NCBI RefSeq assembly: GCF_913777995.1
Contig: NZ_CAJYVE010000034.1
Span: forward strand, 62,001-126,000
Length of the DNA stretch: 64,000 bases
Source of the DNA: an uncultured Pseudomonas sp.
GTDB taxonomy: Bacteria > Pseudomonadota > Gammaproteobacteria > Pseudomonadales > Pseudomonadaceae
Direction of reading: 5' to 3'
The position numbers and the translations under genes are program-made. A model generated the notes under the pieces. It saw only the letters and a program-made list of their open reading frames with translations. It had not been told where the DNA came from and did no database searches. The stretch's first letter is position 1. Every line of letters starts with the position of its first letter. Positions 39,120-49,287 of the stretch are shown in pieces.

Positions 39120-39167
39120 CTTTTCATGCGCGCATGAAAAAGGCCGGATATCGCTACCCGGCCTTTT
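39120..39167. terminator. Bidirectional terminator between convergent genes
   Basis: A 20-base perfect palindrome (39121-39140, centre GCGC) directly precedes a hairpin of AAAAGGCCGG (39138-39147) with CCGGCCTTTT (39158-39167). T-runs follow on both strands (CCTTTTCTG on plus, CCTTTTTCAT on minus). It should end both the plus-strand transglycosylase mRNA and the minus-strand lipA mRNA. Confidence 0.85.
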
Positions 39168-39185
39168 CTGTTTGCGCTGTTTTGA

Positions 39186-40193
39186 TCAGAGCATGTTCTT
39201 GGCGATCTTGGCCTGTTCATCGGCGTGGTACGAAGAACGCACCAGCGGGCCGGACGCCACGTTCTTGAAGCCCATGCGGTAGCCTTCCTCGGCGAACCAG
39301 GCGAAGGTGTCGGGGTGCACGAAGCGCTGCACCGGCAGGTGGTTGCGCGACGGCTGCAGGTACTGGCCGAGGGTCAGCATGTCGATGTCATGCTCGCGCA
39401 TGCGCTGCATGACCTCGATAACCTCGTCGTCGGTCTCGCCCAGCCCCAGCATCAGGCCGGACTTGGTCGGCACGTGCGGGACCATCTGCTTGAAGCGCTG
39501 CAGCAGGGTCAGCGACCACTGGTAGTCGGAGCCAGGACGCGCAGCCTTGTACAGGCGCGGGACGGTCTCCAGGTTGTGGTTGAAGACATCCGGCGGCTCG
39601 GCGGCGGTGATCTCCAGGGCGATGTCCATGCGGCCACGGTAGTCGGGCACCAGGGTTTCCAGTTGCACGTTGGGCGACAGCGCGCGGATCTCGCGGATGC
39701 AGTCGGCGAAGTGCTGGGCGCCACCGTCACGCAGGTCGTCGCGGTCCACCGAGGTGATGACCACGTACTTCAGGCCCAGGTCGGCGATGGCAACGGCCAG
39801 GTTCTTTGGCTCGTCGACATCCAGTGGCTTGGGCCGGCCATGACCGACGTCGCAGAACGGGCAGCGACGGGTGCAGATGTCGCCCATGATCATGAAGGTC
39901 GCGGTGCCGCCGGAGAAGCACTCGCCCAGGTTCGGGCAGGACGCCTCTTCGCAGACGCTGTGCAGCTTGTGCTTGCGCAGCAGTTGCTTGATACGGTCGA
40001 CCTCCGGGGAAACCGGGATGCGCACGCGGATCCAGTCGGGTTTCTTCGGCAGCTCGACGGTCGGAATGATCTTGACCGGAATGCGTGCGACTTTCTCCGC
40101 GCCACGCAGCTTGACGCCGGCTTCGACTTTGGGACGGGGCGCTCGCTCGGACACGTCGAGCGTGGGGATCAGGGTTTGCACGGTATCAGTCAT
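39186..40193 (-). CDS. lipA: Lipoyl synthase
   Basis: Radical-SAM enzyme that inserts two sulfurs into protein-bound octanoyl groups. It has 335 aa. The auxiliary cluster cysteines are in [13 protein letters not shown] (CxxxxCxxxxxC) and the SAM cluster in [16 protein letters not shown]. Other family motifs are [19 protein letters not shown] and [11 protein letters not shown]. The N-terminal 50 residues are a Pseudomonas-type extension. It follows lipB by 1 base, so both act in one pathway and one operon. Confidence 0.97.
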   Translation of the reverse strand: MTDTVQTLIPTLDVSERAPRPKVEAGVKLRGAEKVARIPVKIIPTVELPKKPDWIRVRIPVSPEVDRIKQLLRKHKLHSVCEEASCPNLGECFSGGTATFMIMGDICTRRCPFCDVGHGRPKPLDVDEPKNLAVAIADLGLKYVVITSVDRDDLRDGGAQHFADCIREIRALSPNVQLETLVPDYRGRMDIALEITAAEPPDVFNHNLETVPRLYKAARPGSDYQWSLTLLQRFKQMVPHVPTKSGLMLGLGETDDEVIEVMQRMREHDIDMLTLGQYLQPSRNHLPVQRFVHPDTFAWFAEEGYRMGFKNVASGPLVRSSYHADEQAKIAKNML

Positions 40194-40194
40194 A

Positions 40195-40842
40195 TCAGTC
40201 TATTCCGCCCGTAAGGGTCGCCTGCTCAGCATAGTCGAGGTGTCTGACGAGCTGCGCACGCAGCCGGGCACTTACCTCGGCAAATTCGATGGACCCGGCA
40301 TGTTCGCTCAGCTGGGTCATTTTCAGCCCTGCGTAGCCGCAGGGGTTGATACGCCTGAAGGGCTCCAGGTCCATGTCGACGTTCAGCGCCAGGCCATGGA
40401 AGGAGCAGCCGTTGCGAATGCGCAGGCCCAGCGAGGCGATCTTGGCCCCGTCGACATACACACCCGGGGCATCGGGCTTGGCTACGGCCTTCACACCGTA
40501 GCTGGCCAGCAGATCGATCAGGCTGTTCTCGATCCGCGTCACCAGTTCGCGCACACCACAGCCCTTGCGGCGTACATCCAGCAGCAGGTACGCGACCAGT
40601 TGGCCGGGACCATGATAGGTCACCTGGCCACCCCGATCGACCTGCACCACCGGAATGTCGCCCGGCAGCAGCAGATGCTCGGCCTTGCCGGACTGGCCCT
40701 GGGTGAAGACCGGCGGGTGCTGCACCAGCCAGACTTCATCGGTCGCTTCGCGGCCACGGGTGTCGGTAAAACGCTGCATCGCGTGCCAGGCCTGGGTGTA
40801 GTCGACCAGCCCCAGCTCGCGGATGCCCAGGACATCGCCCAT
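40195..40842 (-). CDS. lipB: Octanoyltransferase
   Basis: Moves octanoyl from ACP to lipoyl domains, the step before LipA. The ATG at 40842 gives 215 aa and overlaps the ybeD stop by one base (TGATG); a GTG one codon earlier is also possible. Family motifs are [20 protein letters not shown] and the active Cys in [12 protein letters not shown]. It is the middle gene of ybeD-lipB-lipA. Confidence 0.96.
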   Translation of the reverse strand: MGDVLGIRELGLVDYTQAWHAMQRFTDTRGREATDEVWLVQHPPVFTQGQSGKAEHLLLPGDIPVVQVDRGGQVTYHGPGQLVAYLLLDVRRKGCGVRELVTRIENSLIDLLASYGVKAVAKPDAPGVYVDGAKIASLGLRIRNGCSFHGLALNVDMDLEPFRRINPCGYAGLKMTQLSEHAGSIEFAEVSARLRAQLVRHLDYAEQATLTGGID

Positions 40843-41117
40843 CACAGCACCATGTGCACGATGCCTGTGGCGCGCAGGGCGCTGTTGATGTCACGCAGTT
40901 GTTCTTCACCGGTGGCAACGATATGCAGTTGCACGGTGGTGTACTTGCCGTTGCTGCTCTGCCGCTCGGCCAGGGTGTTCAGGTCCACCTTGGCGTACTT
41001 GCTGAGGATCTCGATCACGGTATCGGTGAAGCCTACACCGGTGTCGCCGATCACCTTGATCGGGTAGTCGTTGCAGGGGAATTCGATTTTGGGCGACTGG
41101 ACGTCGGTATCGGTCAT
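40842..41117 (-). CDS. ybeD: YbeD/DUF493 family protein
   Basis: A 91-aa protein with a ferredoxin-like, ACT-type fold. The ATG at 41117 is the family start ([20 protein letters not shown]); longer frames upstream lack homology. Conserved are [21 protein letters not shown] and [21 protein letters not shown]. It is found beside lipB in many gamma-proteobacteria and may regulate lipoate metabolism, but no activity is established. Confidence 0.92.
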   Translation of the reverse strand: MTDTDVQSPKIEFPCNDYPIKVIGDTGVGFTDTVIEILSKYAKVDLNTLAERQSSNGKYTTVQLHIVATGEEQLRDINSALRATGIVHMVL

Positions 41118-41211
41118 GGCAGTAAAGGTCTCACAAGCCCTGACGACGGACACGCGGCCCGCCCCTTGTAAGGGCAGGCCGCGAGAAGGTCGGCGGTAAT
41201 GACTTAGCGGC

Positions 41212-42372
41212 TTAGTTGAACAAGCCGAAGAAGAACAGGCGAATGCTATCCCACACGCGGCGGAAAAAGCCACCTTCCTCGACGCCTTCCAGGGCGATCA
41301 GGTCGGCGGTGTGTACCACCTTGTCTTCCGAACGCACTTCGACCTTGCCGATCACGTCACCCTTGTTGATGGGGGCCATCAGCTGCGGGTTCATGGTCAT
41401 GGTGGCCGAGAGTTTCTTCATTTGCCCTTTGGGCATGGTCAGGCTCAGGTCCTGGGCCAGGCCGGCCTTGACCTGACGGGCGGTGCCTTTCCACACCGGC
41501 GCCTGAGCCAGCTCCTGGCCCTTCTGGTAGAAGTTCTGGGTTTCGAAGAAGCGGAAGCCGTAGGTCAGCAGCTTCTGGGTCTCGGCGGCACGGGCCTGCT
41601 CGCTGTTGGTACCGAACACCACGGCGATCAGGCGCATGCCATCACGCACGGCGGACGACACCAGGCAATAGCCGGCTTCGTCGGTGTGGCCGGTCTTCAG
41701 GCCATCGACGGTCTTGTCACGCCACAGCAGCAGGTTGCGGTTGGGCTGCTTGATGCCGTTCCAGAAAAACTCCTTCTGCGAGTAGATCGCGTAGTGCGCC
41801 GGGTCTTCGTGGATGATGGCTCGCGCCAGGATGGCCATGTCGTGGGCCGAGGAGTAGTGATCGGGGTTCGGCAGGCCGGTCGGGTTCATGAAGTGGGTAT
41901 TGGTCATGCCCAGGTCGCCGGCGGTCTTGTTCATCATGTCGGCGAACGCGTCTTCGCTGCCGGCGATGTGCTCGGAAATGGCGACACTGGCGTCGTTGCC
42001 CGACTGGATGATGATGCCGTGCAGCAGGTCGCTGACGCTCACCTGGCTACCCACCTTGATGAACATCCGCGAGCCGCCGGTGCGCCAGGCGTTTTCACTG
42101 ACGGTAACCGGGTCGTTCTCGCCGATCTGGCCGCGACGGATTTCCAGGGTCGCGATGTAGGCAGTCATCAGCTTGGTCAGGCTCGCGGGCGGCAGGCGCT
42201 GGTCACCGTTGCTCTCAACCAGAACGTTGCCGCTGGAGGCATCCATCAGCACGTAGGATTTGGCGGCCAGTTGCGGTGCGGCCGGAGTCATCTGTTCAGC
42301 GGCCCAGGCTGCCGGGGCGATCATCAATGGCACCAGCAGGCACAAACGTTTTGCAAAGGTTGTGATGTTCAT
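41212..42372 (-). CDS. dacA: D-alanyl-D-alanine carboxypeptidase (PBP5/6 type)
   Basis: Removes the terminal D-Ala from peptidoglycan pentapeptides. It has 386 aa with a signal peptide ([14 protein letters not shown]). The active site is complete: Ser64 in SLTK, Ser124 in SGN and Lys226 in KTG. The PBP5 C-terminal domain is followed by an amphipathic membrane anchor ([18 protein letters not shown]). The upstream frame to 42495 lacks a signal and is rejected as start. Confidence 0.96.
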   Translation of the reverse strand: MNITTFAKRLCLLVPLMIAPAAWAAEQMTPAAPQLAAKSYVLMDASSGNVLVESNGDQRLPPASLTKLMTAYIATLEIRRGQIGENDPVTVSENAWRTGGSRMFIKVGSQVSVSDLLHGIIIQSGNDASVAISEHIAGSEDAFADMMNKTAGDLGMTNTHFMNPTGLPNPDHYSSAHDMAILARAIIHEDPAHYAIYSQKEFFWNGIKQPNRNLLLWRDKTVDGLKTGHTDEAGYCLVSSAVRDGMRLIAVVFGTNSEQARAAETQKLLTYGFRFFETQNFYQKGQELAQAPVWKGTARQVKAGLAQDLSLTMPKGQMKKLSATMTMNPQLMAPINKGDVIGKVEVRSEDKVVHTADLIALEGVEEGGFFRRVWDSIRLFFFGLFN

Positions 42373-42484
42373 CCGTCTCTCGAAATTGCTAAATGGGCAT
42401 AACCTGCCCTCGCGGGCAAAACTCAAGAACCCTTCGAAGGTCGCGCCTTCCTCCGGGCTCCGTGATACCAGGCCGTACCTGGCG

Positions 42485-42507
42485 GGCAAGGCCATCGGGG
42501 CCTTGCC
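42485..42507. repeat. Hairpin in the rlpA-dacA spacer
   Basis: GGCAAGGCC (42485-42493) pairs perfectly with GGCCTTGCC (42499-42507). It lies in the dacA leader on the minus strand, without a T-run. Role unknown. Confidence 0.4.
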
Positions 42508-42555
42508 GGCTGCACCGCCTCTTCTGCTCTGCGCGGCAGGTTCGGAGATGGTGCG

Positions 42556-42584
42556 AAGAAACCGCCACCCGCAAGCGGGTGGCG
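42556..42584 (-). terminator. Intrinsic terminator after rlpA
   Basis: CGCCACCCGC (42563-42572) and GCGGGTGGCG (42575-42584) pair perfectly around two bases; on the minus strand GTTTCTTCG follows. It lies 3 bases beyond the rlpA stop and separates rlpA from dacA. Confidence 0.7.
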
Positions 42585-42587
42585 CGA

Positions 42588-43595
42588 TCAGTCGGCTGTC
42601 ACCACACTGGGTTGCCCCAGGTTGGCGGAGCGGACGCTGTCCTGCAGCTGCTGGGCTTCACCCTGCGTCGCGACCGGCCCCATCCTCACGCGATAGAGTG
42701 TCTGCTGGTTGCGCGCGATCGAACTGACGAACACCGGCGCCCGGACCATCGTGCTCAGCTTCGAGCGCAGCAGCTCCGCAGCATCCGGGTTGGCGAAGGC
42801 TCCGACCTGGAGAAACAGCCCATCGGCTGATCCGGAAACGTTTTTTTTTGCCTCGGCCTGCAGGGGCACCTGGGGTGCCGCGTGCTGCTGGGGCGGCGGC
42901 GTGTACTGTTCGATGCTGCCGGTCGAAGCGGTGATGGCAGGCGCCGCCGGCTGCGGCGTCACCTGGGGTTCACTGAGCATCAGCGGCGCCGGTCGGCCGC
43001 GCTGGGCCCACCATTCCTGCGGGTCGATGCCCTCGACCTTGACCCGCGCGGTACCGGTTTCGGCATAACCGAGTTTCTTCGCGGCAGCGTAGGACAGGTC
43101 GATGATGCGGTCGGAGTAGAACGGCCCGCGGTCGTTGACGCGCAGCACCACGCTGCGGTTGTTGTCGAGGTTGGTGACCTTGACGTAGGTCGGCAGCGGC
43201 AGGGTCTTGTGCGCAGCGCTCATGCCATACAGGTCGTAGACCTCACCGTTGGCGGTGTTCTGGCCATGGAACTTGGTGCCATACCACGAGGCGGTGCCGG
43301 TGGCCACGTAGCGCCGACCGTCGTTCATCGGGAAATAGGTCTTGCCCAGCACCGTGTAGGGGTTGGCCTTGAAGGCCCCGGTGTGCAGGGTTGGCGTGGC
43401 ATCGGGAATCTTCGAGATATCCACGTCCCACCAGGGCGCGCCATCCTTGTGGGCACGGTTGATGTCCAGGCCCGGCATCGAACGCACAGCCTGGCTGTTG
43501 CCCTTCTGGGGCGAACGGCTGGACGACGAGCAGCTGGCCAGTACCACGCCGATTCCGACGCACAGCAGCAGTTTTACAGAGGTACTTGCCCGCAT
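42588..43595 (-). CDS. rlpA: Septal ring lytic transglycosylase RlpA
   Basis: Outer-membrane lipoprotein that cuts stem-peptide-free glycan strands at the septum. It has 335 aa with lipobox LASC, a double-psi beta-barrel domain (GTASWYGTKFHGQNTANGE, VVLRVNDRGPF with the catalytic Asp), a Pro/Gln linker and a C-terminal SPOR domain (LFLQVGAFANPDAAELL) that binds denuded septal glycan. The ATG overlaps the mltB stop (TAATG), so it is coupled to mltB. Confidence 0.96.
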   Translation of the reverse strand: MRASTSVKLLLCVGIGVVLASCSSSSRSPQKGNSQAVRSMPGLDINRAHKDGAPWWDVDISKIPDATPTLHTGAFKANPYTVLGKTYFPMNDGRRYVATGTASWYGTKFHGQNTANGEVYDLYGMSAAHKTLPLPTYVKVTNLDNNRSVVLRVNDRGPFYSDRIIDLSYAAAKKLGYAETGTARVKVEGIDPQEWWAQRGRPAPLMLSEPQVTPQPAAPAITASTGSIEQYTPPPQQHAAPQVPLQAEAKKNVSGSADGLFLQVGAFANPDAAELLRSKLSTMVRAPVFVSSIARNQQTLYRVRMGPVATQGEAQQLQDSVRSANLGQPSVVTAD

Positions 43596-44602
43596 TACTT
43601 GACGCCTCGAGCTTGAACCAGTGATTCGGACAGCTGATAGACCGCCATGGCGTACATCACACTCCGGTTATAGCGAGTGATCGCATAGAAATTGTTCAAC
43701 CCTATCCAGTATTCAGGGCCGTTGTCACCTTCCAGGCGAAACGCGGTGACCGGCAGGTCGTCGCGCAGCGCATCATGACTTGACCAGCCCAGGCCTCGCA
43801 ACTCCCCCAGGCTCATCACCGGGTCGAGCCCGGGGCTCAGGCCCTGCTCGACCTGGTCGCCGAACACCTTGGCACGGCTGACCACCGGCTGCCCGGCCGT
43901 CCAGCCGTGGCGCTTGAAGTAGCTGGCCACACTGCCGATGGCATCGTCCGGGTCGGTCCAGATGTTGATGTGGCCATCACCGTCGAAATCCACGGCATAC
44001 GCACGGAAGCTGCTCGGCATGAATTGCGGCAGGCCCATGGCACCGGCGTACGAGCCCTTGATGGTCAGCGGGTCGACCTGCTGTTCACGGGCCAGCAGCA
44101 GGTACTCGCGCAGCTCCTTGCGGAAGAAGTCGGCACGTGGCGGGTAGTCGAAGCCCAGGGTGGACAGGGCGTCGATCACCCGGTAATTGCCGGTGTTGCG
44201 GCCGAAGAAGGTCTCTACGCCGATGATCGCCACGATGATCTGCGCCGGCACGCCATATTCGCGCTCGGCGCGGGCCAGGGCGGCCTCGTGCTGGCGCCAG
44301 AAGTCCACCCCGCGGGCGATGCGCGCGTCGGTGATGAACATCGGGCGATATTCCTTCCACGGCTTGACGCGTTCGGCCGGCCGCGAGATGGCGTCGAGGA
44401 TGGCCTGCTTGCGCTCTACCTCGCGGAACACCCCCATCAGCTGTTCGCCGGCAAAGCCATAGTCGCGGGTCATCTCGCCGACGAACTCGGCCACCTGGGG
44501 CGAGCCATCGTAGGAGCCGGCCTCGGCATCCTGCAGCGAACTGAGGAGTCCCATCAGGCCGACCAGCGGTACGCAGCGGGCCAGGTTGAAGGCTGCTTGC
44601 AT
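43595..44602 (-). CDS. mltB: Lytic murein transglycosylase B
   Basis: A 335-aa peptidoglycan-cleaving enzyme. The ATG at 44602 is chosen because the 12 residues further upstream add nothing to the signal; an uncleaved-looking N-terminus with LVGLMGLLSSLQDAEA suggests export. The catalytic Glu lies in IIGVETFFGRNTGNYRV. Further family blocks are GSYAGAMGLPQFMPSSFR and VDFDGDGHINIWTD. It stands in the mrdA-rodA-mltB-rlpA cluster that builds and trims the lateral wall. Confidence 0.95.
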   Translation of the reverse strand: MQAAFNLARCVPLVGLMGLLSSLQDAEAGSYDGSPQVAEFVGEMTRDYGFAGEQLMGVFREVERKQAILDAISRPAERVKPWKEYRPMFITDARIARGVDFWRQHEAALARAEREYGVPAQIIVAIIGVETFFGRNTGNYRVIDALSTLGFDYPPRADFFRKELREYLLLAREQQVDPLTIKGSYAGAMGLPQFMPSSFRAYAVDFDGDGHINIWTDPDDAIGSVASYFKRHGWTAGQPVVSRAKVFGDQVEQGLSPGLDPVMSLGELRGLGWSSHDALRDDLPVTAFRLEGDNGPEYWIGLNNFYAITRYNRSVMYAMAVYQLSESLVQARGVK

Positions 44603-44619
44603 TGAATTGTTCACCTTAA

Positions 44620-45765
44620 TCAAGCCTGTGCGATCCATTTCCGATGGGTGTGAATCGACATCAAAATGCCAAACGCTGACAGCAGGGTCACCAGCGAAGT
44701 TCCTCCGTAGCTAATGAAGGGCAACGGAACCCCTACCACCGGCAGCAGGCCACTGACCATACCGATGTTGACGAAGACGTAAACGAAGAAGGTCATGGTC
44801 AGCGCACCCGCCAGCAATTTGCCGAACAGGGTCTGGGCCTGGGCGGTGATGACCAGCCCGCGACCGATCAGCAGCAGGTAGATGATCAGCAGCGCGCAGA
44901 TGCCGACCAGGCCGAACTCTTCGCCCAGCACCGCGATGATGAAGTCGGTATGGCTTTCCGGCAGGAAGTCCAGGTGCGACTGGGTGCCAAGCAGCCAGCC
45001 CTTGCCGAACACCCCGCCGGAGCCGATCGCCGCCTTGGACTGGATGATGTTCCAGCCAGTACCCAACGGGTCGCTTTCCGGGTCGAGGAAGGTCAGTACA
45101 CGCTGCTTCTGGTAGTCGTGCATGAAGAAGAACCACATCAGCACCGAGGCCGGCACCACCGCCACTACCACGCTGAGGATCCAGCGCCAGCGCAGGCCGG
45201 CCATGAACAGCACGAAAGCGCCCGAGGCGAGGATCAGCAACGAGGTGCCGAGGTCCGGCTGGCGCACGATGAGCACGAAGGGAATGCCGATCAGGCCGAG
45301 GCTGATCGCCACGTGCTTGAGCTGGGGCGGTAGCGTGCGCTTGGAGAGGTACCAGGCGATGGTGGCCGGCATGAGGATCTTGAGGAATTCCGCCGGCTGG
45401 AAGCGGATCACCCCGGGGATGTTGATCCAGCGCGTCGCGCCCATGGCGTTGTGGCCCATGACGTCCACCACCACCAGCAGGGCCACCCCGATCACATAGC
45501 CCACCGGCACCCAGCGCGCCATGAAGCGCGGCTCGAACTGGGCGATGACGATCATCGCCACGATGCCGAGACCGAACGAACTGGCCTGCTTGAGCAGCAG
45601 GTCCCAGTCCTTGCCACTGGCCGAATACAGCACGAACAGGCTGCCGGCGGCGAGCACCAGCAGCAGTACCAGCAGGGGGCCATCGATATGCATGCGCTGC
45701 AGCAGCGTGGCGCGGCGGCGCATCACGTCTTCGCTGGACAGCACCCGGTCGAAATTACTCTTCAC
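44620..45765 (-). CDS. rodA: Peptidoglycan glycosyltransferase RodA
   Basis: SEDS-family glycan polymerase of the elongasome, partner of PBP2. It has 381 aa and about ten membrane spans. Conserved parts are RWINIPGVIRFQPAEFLKI and the late YGGTSLVTLLSAFGILMSI. The large periplasmic loop contains KAAIGSGGVFGKGWLLGTQ and LPESHTDFIIAVLGEEFG. The start at 45765 lies 11 bases inside mrdA, which supports coupled translation; a Met at residue 15 is an alternative. Confidence 0.96.
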   Translation of the reverse strand: MKSNFDRVLSSEDVMRRRATLLQRMHIDGPLLVLLLVLAAGSLFVLYSASGKDWDLLLKQASSFGLGIVAMIVIAQFEPRFMARWVPVGYVIGVALLVVVDVMGHNAMGATRWINIPGVIRFQPAEFLKILMPATIAWYLSKRTLPPQLKHVAISLGLIGIPFVLIVRQPDLGTSLLILASGAFVLFMAGLRWRWILSVVVAVVPASVLMWFFFMHDYQKQRVLTFLDPESDPLGTGWNIIQSKAAIGSGGVFGKGWLLGTQSHLDFLPESHTDFIIAVLGEEFGLVGICALLIIYLLLIGRGLVITAQAQTLFGKLLAGALTMTFFVYVFVNIGMVSGLLPVVGVPLPFISYGGTSLVTLLSAFGILMSIHTHRKWIAQA

Positions 45766-47674
45766 GGGCGGTGGACTCCACGGCAGGCGCGCTACCGCGC
45801 TCTGGGTTGTACGAACTGGCGTATTCGGGCTTGAGGTGGCCGCTGGCGTCGAGCAACCAGGCGTCCATCACCTGGCGCACCACCGGCGCGGCGACACCGG
45901 AACCGGACTCGCCGTTCTCGACCATCACCGCTACGACGATCTGCGGATTGTCGGCCGGCGCGAAGCCGACGAACAGGGCGTGGTCACGGTGGCGCTCCTG
46001 GACCTTGCTGCGGTCGTACTTCTCGCCCTGCTTGATCGCCACCACCTGCGCGGTACCGCTCTTGCCGGCAATCCGGTACTGCGCGCCGATGGACGCCTTG
46101 CGGGCGGTACCCCGGGCGCCGTGCATCACTTCCTGCATGCCATGGTTGACCCGCGCCCAGTTGTTGGGGTCGCGCAGGACGATGTCCGGCATCGGATTGG
46201 GGTCCACCGGCGGCTGGCCTTCGATGGTCTTGGCCAGGTGCGGACGAATCCACTTGCCCTTGTTGGCCACCAGCGCAGTGGCCTGGGCCAGCTGCAGCGG
46301 CGTGGCCTGCATGTAGCCCTGGCCGATACCGAGAATCAGCGTTTCGCCAGGGAACCAGGCCTGGCGCCGGGTGGTGCGTTTCCACTCACGGGACGGCATC
46401 AGCCCCGGCGACTCCTCGAACATGTCCAGCGAGACCTTCTGGCCGATACCGAACTTGTTCATGTACATCGACAGCTTGTCGATGCCCAGCTTGTGCGCCA
46501 AGTCGTAGAAGTAGGTGTCGTTGGAGCGCATGATCGCGGTGTCCAGGTCGACCCAGCCGTCGCCGGTGCGGTTCCAGTTACGGTACTTGTGATCGTAATT
46601 GGGCAATTGGTAGAAACCGGGGTCGAATACCCGCGACGTCGGGGTGATCGCGCCGCCGTCCAGGCCGGCAATGGCCACCGCCGGCTTGATGGTCGAACCC
46701 GGCGGGTACAGGCCGCGCAGGATACGGTTGAACAGCGGCCGGTCGATGGAGTCGCGCAGCTCGGCATAGGCCTTGAAGCTGATGCCGGTGACGAACAGGT
46801 TGGGGTCGAAACTCGGTGCGCTGACCATCGCCAGCACCTCGCCGGTATTCGGGTTCAGCGCCACCACCGCGCCACGCCGCCCGCCCAGCGCCGCCTCGGC
46901 GGCTTCCTGCAGCTGGATGTCGAGGCTCAGTACGATGTCCTTGCCGGGAATCGGGTCGGTGCGCTTGAGCACCCGCAATACCCGGCCGCGGGCGTTGGTC
47001 TCGACCTCTTCGTAACCCACCTGACCATGCAGGTCGTCCTCGTAGAAGCGCTCGATGCCGGTCTTGCCCATGTGGTGGGTGCCGCTGTAGTTGATCGGGT
47101 CGAGGCTCTTGAGTTCTTTCTCGTTGATCCGCCCTACATAGCCCACCGAATGGGCGAAATGCGGCCCTTGCGGGTAATGCCGCACCAATTGCGCGACCAC
47201 TTCCACGCCAGGCAGGCGGAACTGGTTCACGGCGATCAGGGCGATCTGCTCTTCGGTCAGCTCGAAAAGAATCGGCACCGGCTCGAACGGCCGACGCCCC
47301 TGCTTCATGCGCTTTTCGAAGATCAGCCGGTCATCGGGGGTCAGTTGCAAGATATCGACAATGGTGTCGAGCACCTTGGCCCAGTCGCCGGCCCGCTCGC
47401 GGGTCATGCTGAGGCTGAAGCTGGGGCGGTTGTCGGCGATGACCACGCCGTTGCGGTCGTAGATCAGCCCCCGGCTCGGCGGGATCGGCTGCACGTGGAC
47501 GCGGTTGTTCTCCGACAGGGTCGAGTGGTAGTCGTACTGGATGACCTGCAGGTAGTAAAGCCGGGCGATCAGCACGCACACCAGCAGCAGGACCGCCACG
47601 GCACCGACCACGACACGGCTGCGAACCAGGCGTGCGTCTTTCTCGTGATCTTTGAGGCGGATCGGCTGAGACAT
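45755..47674 (-). CDS. mrdA: Penicillin-binding protein 2
   Basis: Monofunctional class B transpeptidase of lateral wall synthesis. It has 639 aa with one N-terminal membrane anchor (VVVGAVAVLLLVCVLIARLYY), a PBP dimer domain and the transpeptidase domain. The active-site set is complete: Ser in YPPGSTIKPA (near residue 328), SND in IMRSNDTYFYD and KSG in AGKSGTAQV. It lies downstream of rlmH by 10 bases and overlaps rodA. Confidence 0.97.
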   Translation of the reverse strand: MSQPIRLKDHEKDARLVRSRVVVGAVAVLLLVCVLIARLYYLQVIQYDYHSTLSENNRVHVQPIPPSRGLIYDRNGVVIADNRPSFSLSMTRERAGDWAKVLDTIVDILQLTPDDRLIFEKRMKQGRRPFEPVPILFELTEEQIALIAVNQFRLPGVEVVAQLVRHYPQGPHFAHSVGYVGRINEKELKSLDPINYSGTHHMGKTGIERFYEDDLHGQVGYEEVETNARGRVLRVLKRTDPIPGKDIVLSLDIQLQEAAEAALGGRRGAVVALNPNTGEVLAMVSAPSFDPNLFVTGISFKAYAELRDSIDRPLFNRILRGLYPPGSTIKPAVAIAGLDGGAITPTSRVFDPGFYQLPNYDHKYRNWNRTGDGWVDLDTAIMRSNDTYFYDLAHKLGIDKLSMYMNKFGIGQKVSLDMFEESPGLMPSREWKRTTRRQAWFPGETLILGIGQGYMQATPLQLAQATALVANKGKWIRPHLAKTIEGQPPVDPNPMPDIVLRDPNNWARVNHGMQEVMHGARGTARKASIGAQYRIAGKSGTAQVVAIKQGEKYDRSKVQERHRDHALFVGFAPADNPQIVVAVMVENGESGSGVAAPVVRQVMDAWLLDASGHLKPEYASSYNPERGSAPAVESTAREE

Positions 47675-47684
47675 TCGAGGTGTA

Positions 47685-48152
47685 CTACTTGTGGTAAGGG
47701 TGACCGGACAGGACTGTCCAGGCGCGGTAGATCTGTTCGCCGATGAGGATACGGACCAACGGGTGCGGCAGGGTCAGCGGCGACAGCGACCAGCGCTGCT
47801 CGCTGCGCGCACAGACCTCCGGCGCCAGCCCTTCCGGGCCGCCGACCATGAGGTTGACGGTGCGCGCATCCAGCCGCCAGCGGTCCAGCTCGGCGGCCAG
47901 CTGCTCGGTGCTCCAGGGCTTGCCCTGCACTTCCAGCGTGACCACACGCTCGCCCGGCTGCACCTTGGCCAGCATGGCTTCGCCTTCCTGACGGATCAGG
48001 CGCGCCACGTCGGCGTTCTTGCCACGGGTGTTGAGCGGGATTTCCACCAGTTCCAGCGCCAGTTCGGATGGCAGACGCTTGGCATACTCATGCCAGCCTT
48101 CTTCCACCCACTTGGGCATGCGCGAGCCTACGGCAATCAGGCGTATCCGCAC
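47685..48152 (-). CDS. rlmH: 23S rRNA (pseudouridine1915-N3)-methyltransferase
   Basis: SPOUT methyltransferase that acts on 70S ribosomes. It has 155 aa with the knot motifs [20 protein letters not shown] and [24 protein letters not shown] (shown in part: [17 protein letters not shown]). The N-terminus [19 protein letters not shown] is typical. It lies 9 bases after rsfS in the same operon, which fits a shared role in ribosome maturation. Confidence 0.97.
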   Translation of the reverse strand: MRIRLIAVGSRMPKWVEEGWHEYAKRLPSELALELVEIPLNTRGKNADVARLIRQEGEAMLAKVQPGERVVTLEVQGKPWSTEQLAAELDRWRLDARTVNLMVGGPEGLAPEVCARSEQRWSLSPLTLPHPLVRILIGEQIYRAWTVLSGHPYHK

Positions 48153-48161
48153 GACAGCGCC

Positions 48162-48548
48162 TTATTCGTTGCCTGGCGTGTGGTGCGCGGCGCTGGCGGC
48201 ACGGCTCTGCTCGGCGCCCTGCCAGAGGCGCTCCAGGTCGTAGAACTGGCGCGCAGCGGCGGTCATCACGTGGACCACGACATCACCCAGGTCCAGCAGC
48301 ACCCAGTCGCTGTCGCCTTTGCCTTCTTCGCTCAGCGGCTGCAGGCCGGCGGCCTTGACCTTCTCGCGAACGTTCTCGGCCAGTGCGTTGAGCTGGCGGT
48401 TGGAGCTACCGGTGCAGATCAGCATGTAGTCGGCGATGCTGGTCTTTTCACGGACGTCGATCTTGAGGATGTCGGTACCCTTGACGTCTTCCAGGGCGCT
48501 GATGGCCAGCTGGACGACTTCTTCACTGTTCAGTTTCTGCTTGCTCAT
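48162..48548 (-). CDS. rsfS: Ribosomal silencing factor RsfS
   Basis: Binds L14 on the 50S subunit and blocks joining with 30S in slow growth. It has 128 aa with the conserved [32 protein letters not shown] and [17 protein letters not shown]. The C-terminus has a short variable tail ([14 protein letters not shown]). It lies between nadD and rlmH, the usual Pseudomonas order. Confidence 0.97.
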   Translation of the reverse strand: MSKQKLNSEEVVQLAISALEDVKGTDILKIDVREKTSIADYMLICTGSSNRQLNALAENVREKVKAAGLQPLSEEGKGDSDWVLLDLGDVVVHVMTAAARQFYDLERLWQGAEQSRAASAAHHTPGNE

Positions 48549-48554
48549 AAAAAC

Positions 48555-49286
48555 TCATTCACTCTTCAAGGTGGAAGCACTCGGGGGCTTGCCGTGCGAA
48601 GCGGTCCCAGGCGTTCCTGCGGTATTCGGCGCACGGTACAGCCCGTGTGCTTCGATATAGGCCAGAACCGCGTCAGGAACCAGAAAGCGCACCGAGCGCC
48701 CCGTGGCCAATGACTGGCGGATCTGGGTGGCCGACACCGACAACGGCGTCTGCCAGACAAACGTGATCTGCCCACCCGGCCCGTCCAGGGCCTTGGGGTC
48801 GCTGACCGTGCGCGCCGCGACCAGATCGCGCAGCGCCTCGGGCGGCTCGACATCGGCGTCGGGGCGCTGCAGCACCACGATGTGGCAGTGCTCCAGCAGC
48901 GCCTCCCAGCGGTGCCAGGCCGGCAGGCTGCAGAAGGCATCCCAGCCCAGCAGCAGGAACAACGGCGAGCACGGATCCATGTCGCTGCGCATCGACTCCA
49001 GGGTGTCGATGGTGTACGAGGGCCGGTCGCGGCGCAGCTCCAGGTCATCCACCGTCAGCGGCGCGACGCCCGCGACCGCGCAGCGCACCATGGCCAGGCG
49101 GTCCTGTGCCGAGACACTGGGGCGCTCGCGGTGCGGCGGCCGGGCACTGGGGACCAGGCGCAGTTCATCGAGCGCGAGCAGCTCCGCCACTTCCAGCGCG
49201 CCACGCAAGTGCCCGATGTGCACAGGGTCGAACGTACCGCCCAGCAGGCCGATACGCCGGGGCAAGGCGAGCGCAGGCTCAGTCAA
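48555..49286 (-). CDS. nadD: Nicotinate-nucleotide adenylyltransferase
   Basis: Makes deamido-NAD from NaMN and ATP. The signature is [20 protein letters not shown] and the C-terminal [14 protein letters not shown]. The start is not certain. I prefer TTG at 49286, 1 base after the proA stop, with AGGAG 10 bases upstream; it gives 243 aa. GTG codons at 49307 and 49322 would add N-terminal residues that lie inside proA and have no family support. The 20-residue C-terminal tail after YRAPN is variable. Confidence 0.92.
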   Translation of the reverse strand: MTEPALALPRRIGLLGGTFDPVHIGHLRGALEVAELLALDELRLVPSARPPHRERPSVSAQDRLAMVRCAVAGVAPLTVDDLELRRDRPSYTIDTLESMRSDMDPCSPLFLLLGWDAFCSLPAWHRWEALLEHCHIVVLQRPDADVEPPEALRDLVAARTVSDPKALDGPGGQITFVWQTPLSVSATQIRQSLATGRSVRFLVPDAVLAYIEAHGLYRAPNTAGTPGTASHGKPPSASTLKSE

Positions 49287-49287
49287 C

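Noticed and set aside
45521-47746. 741-residue plus-strand frame opposite mrdA
   Set aside because: Antisense shadow of mrdA; no domain or start signals.
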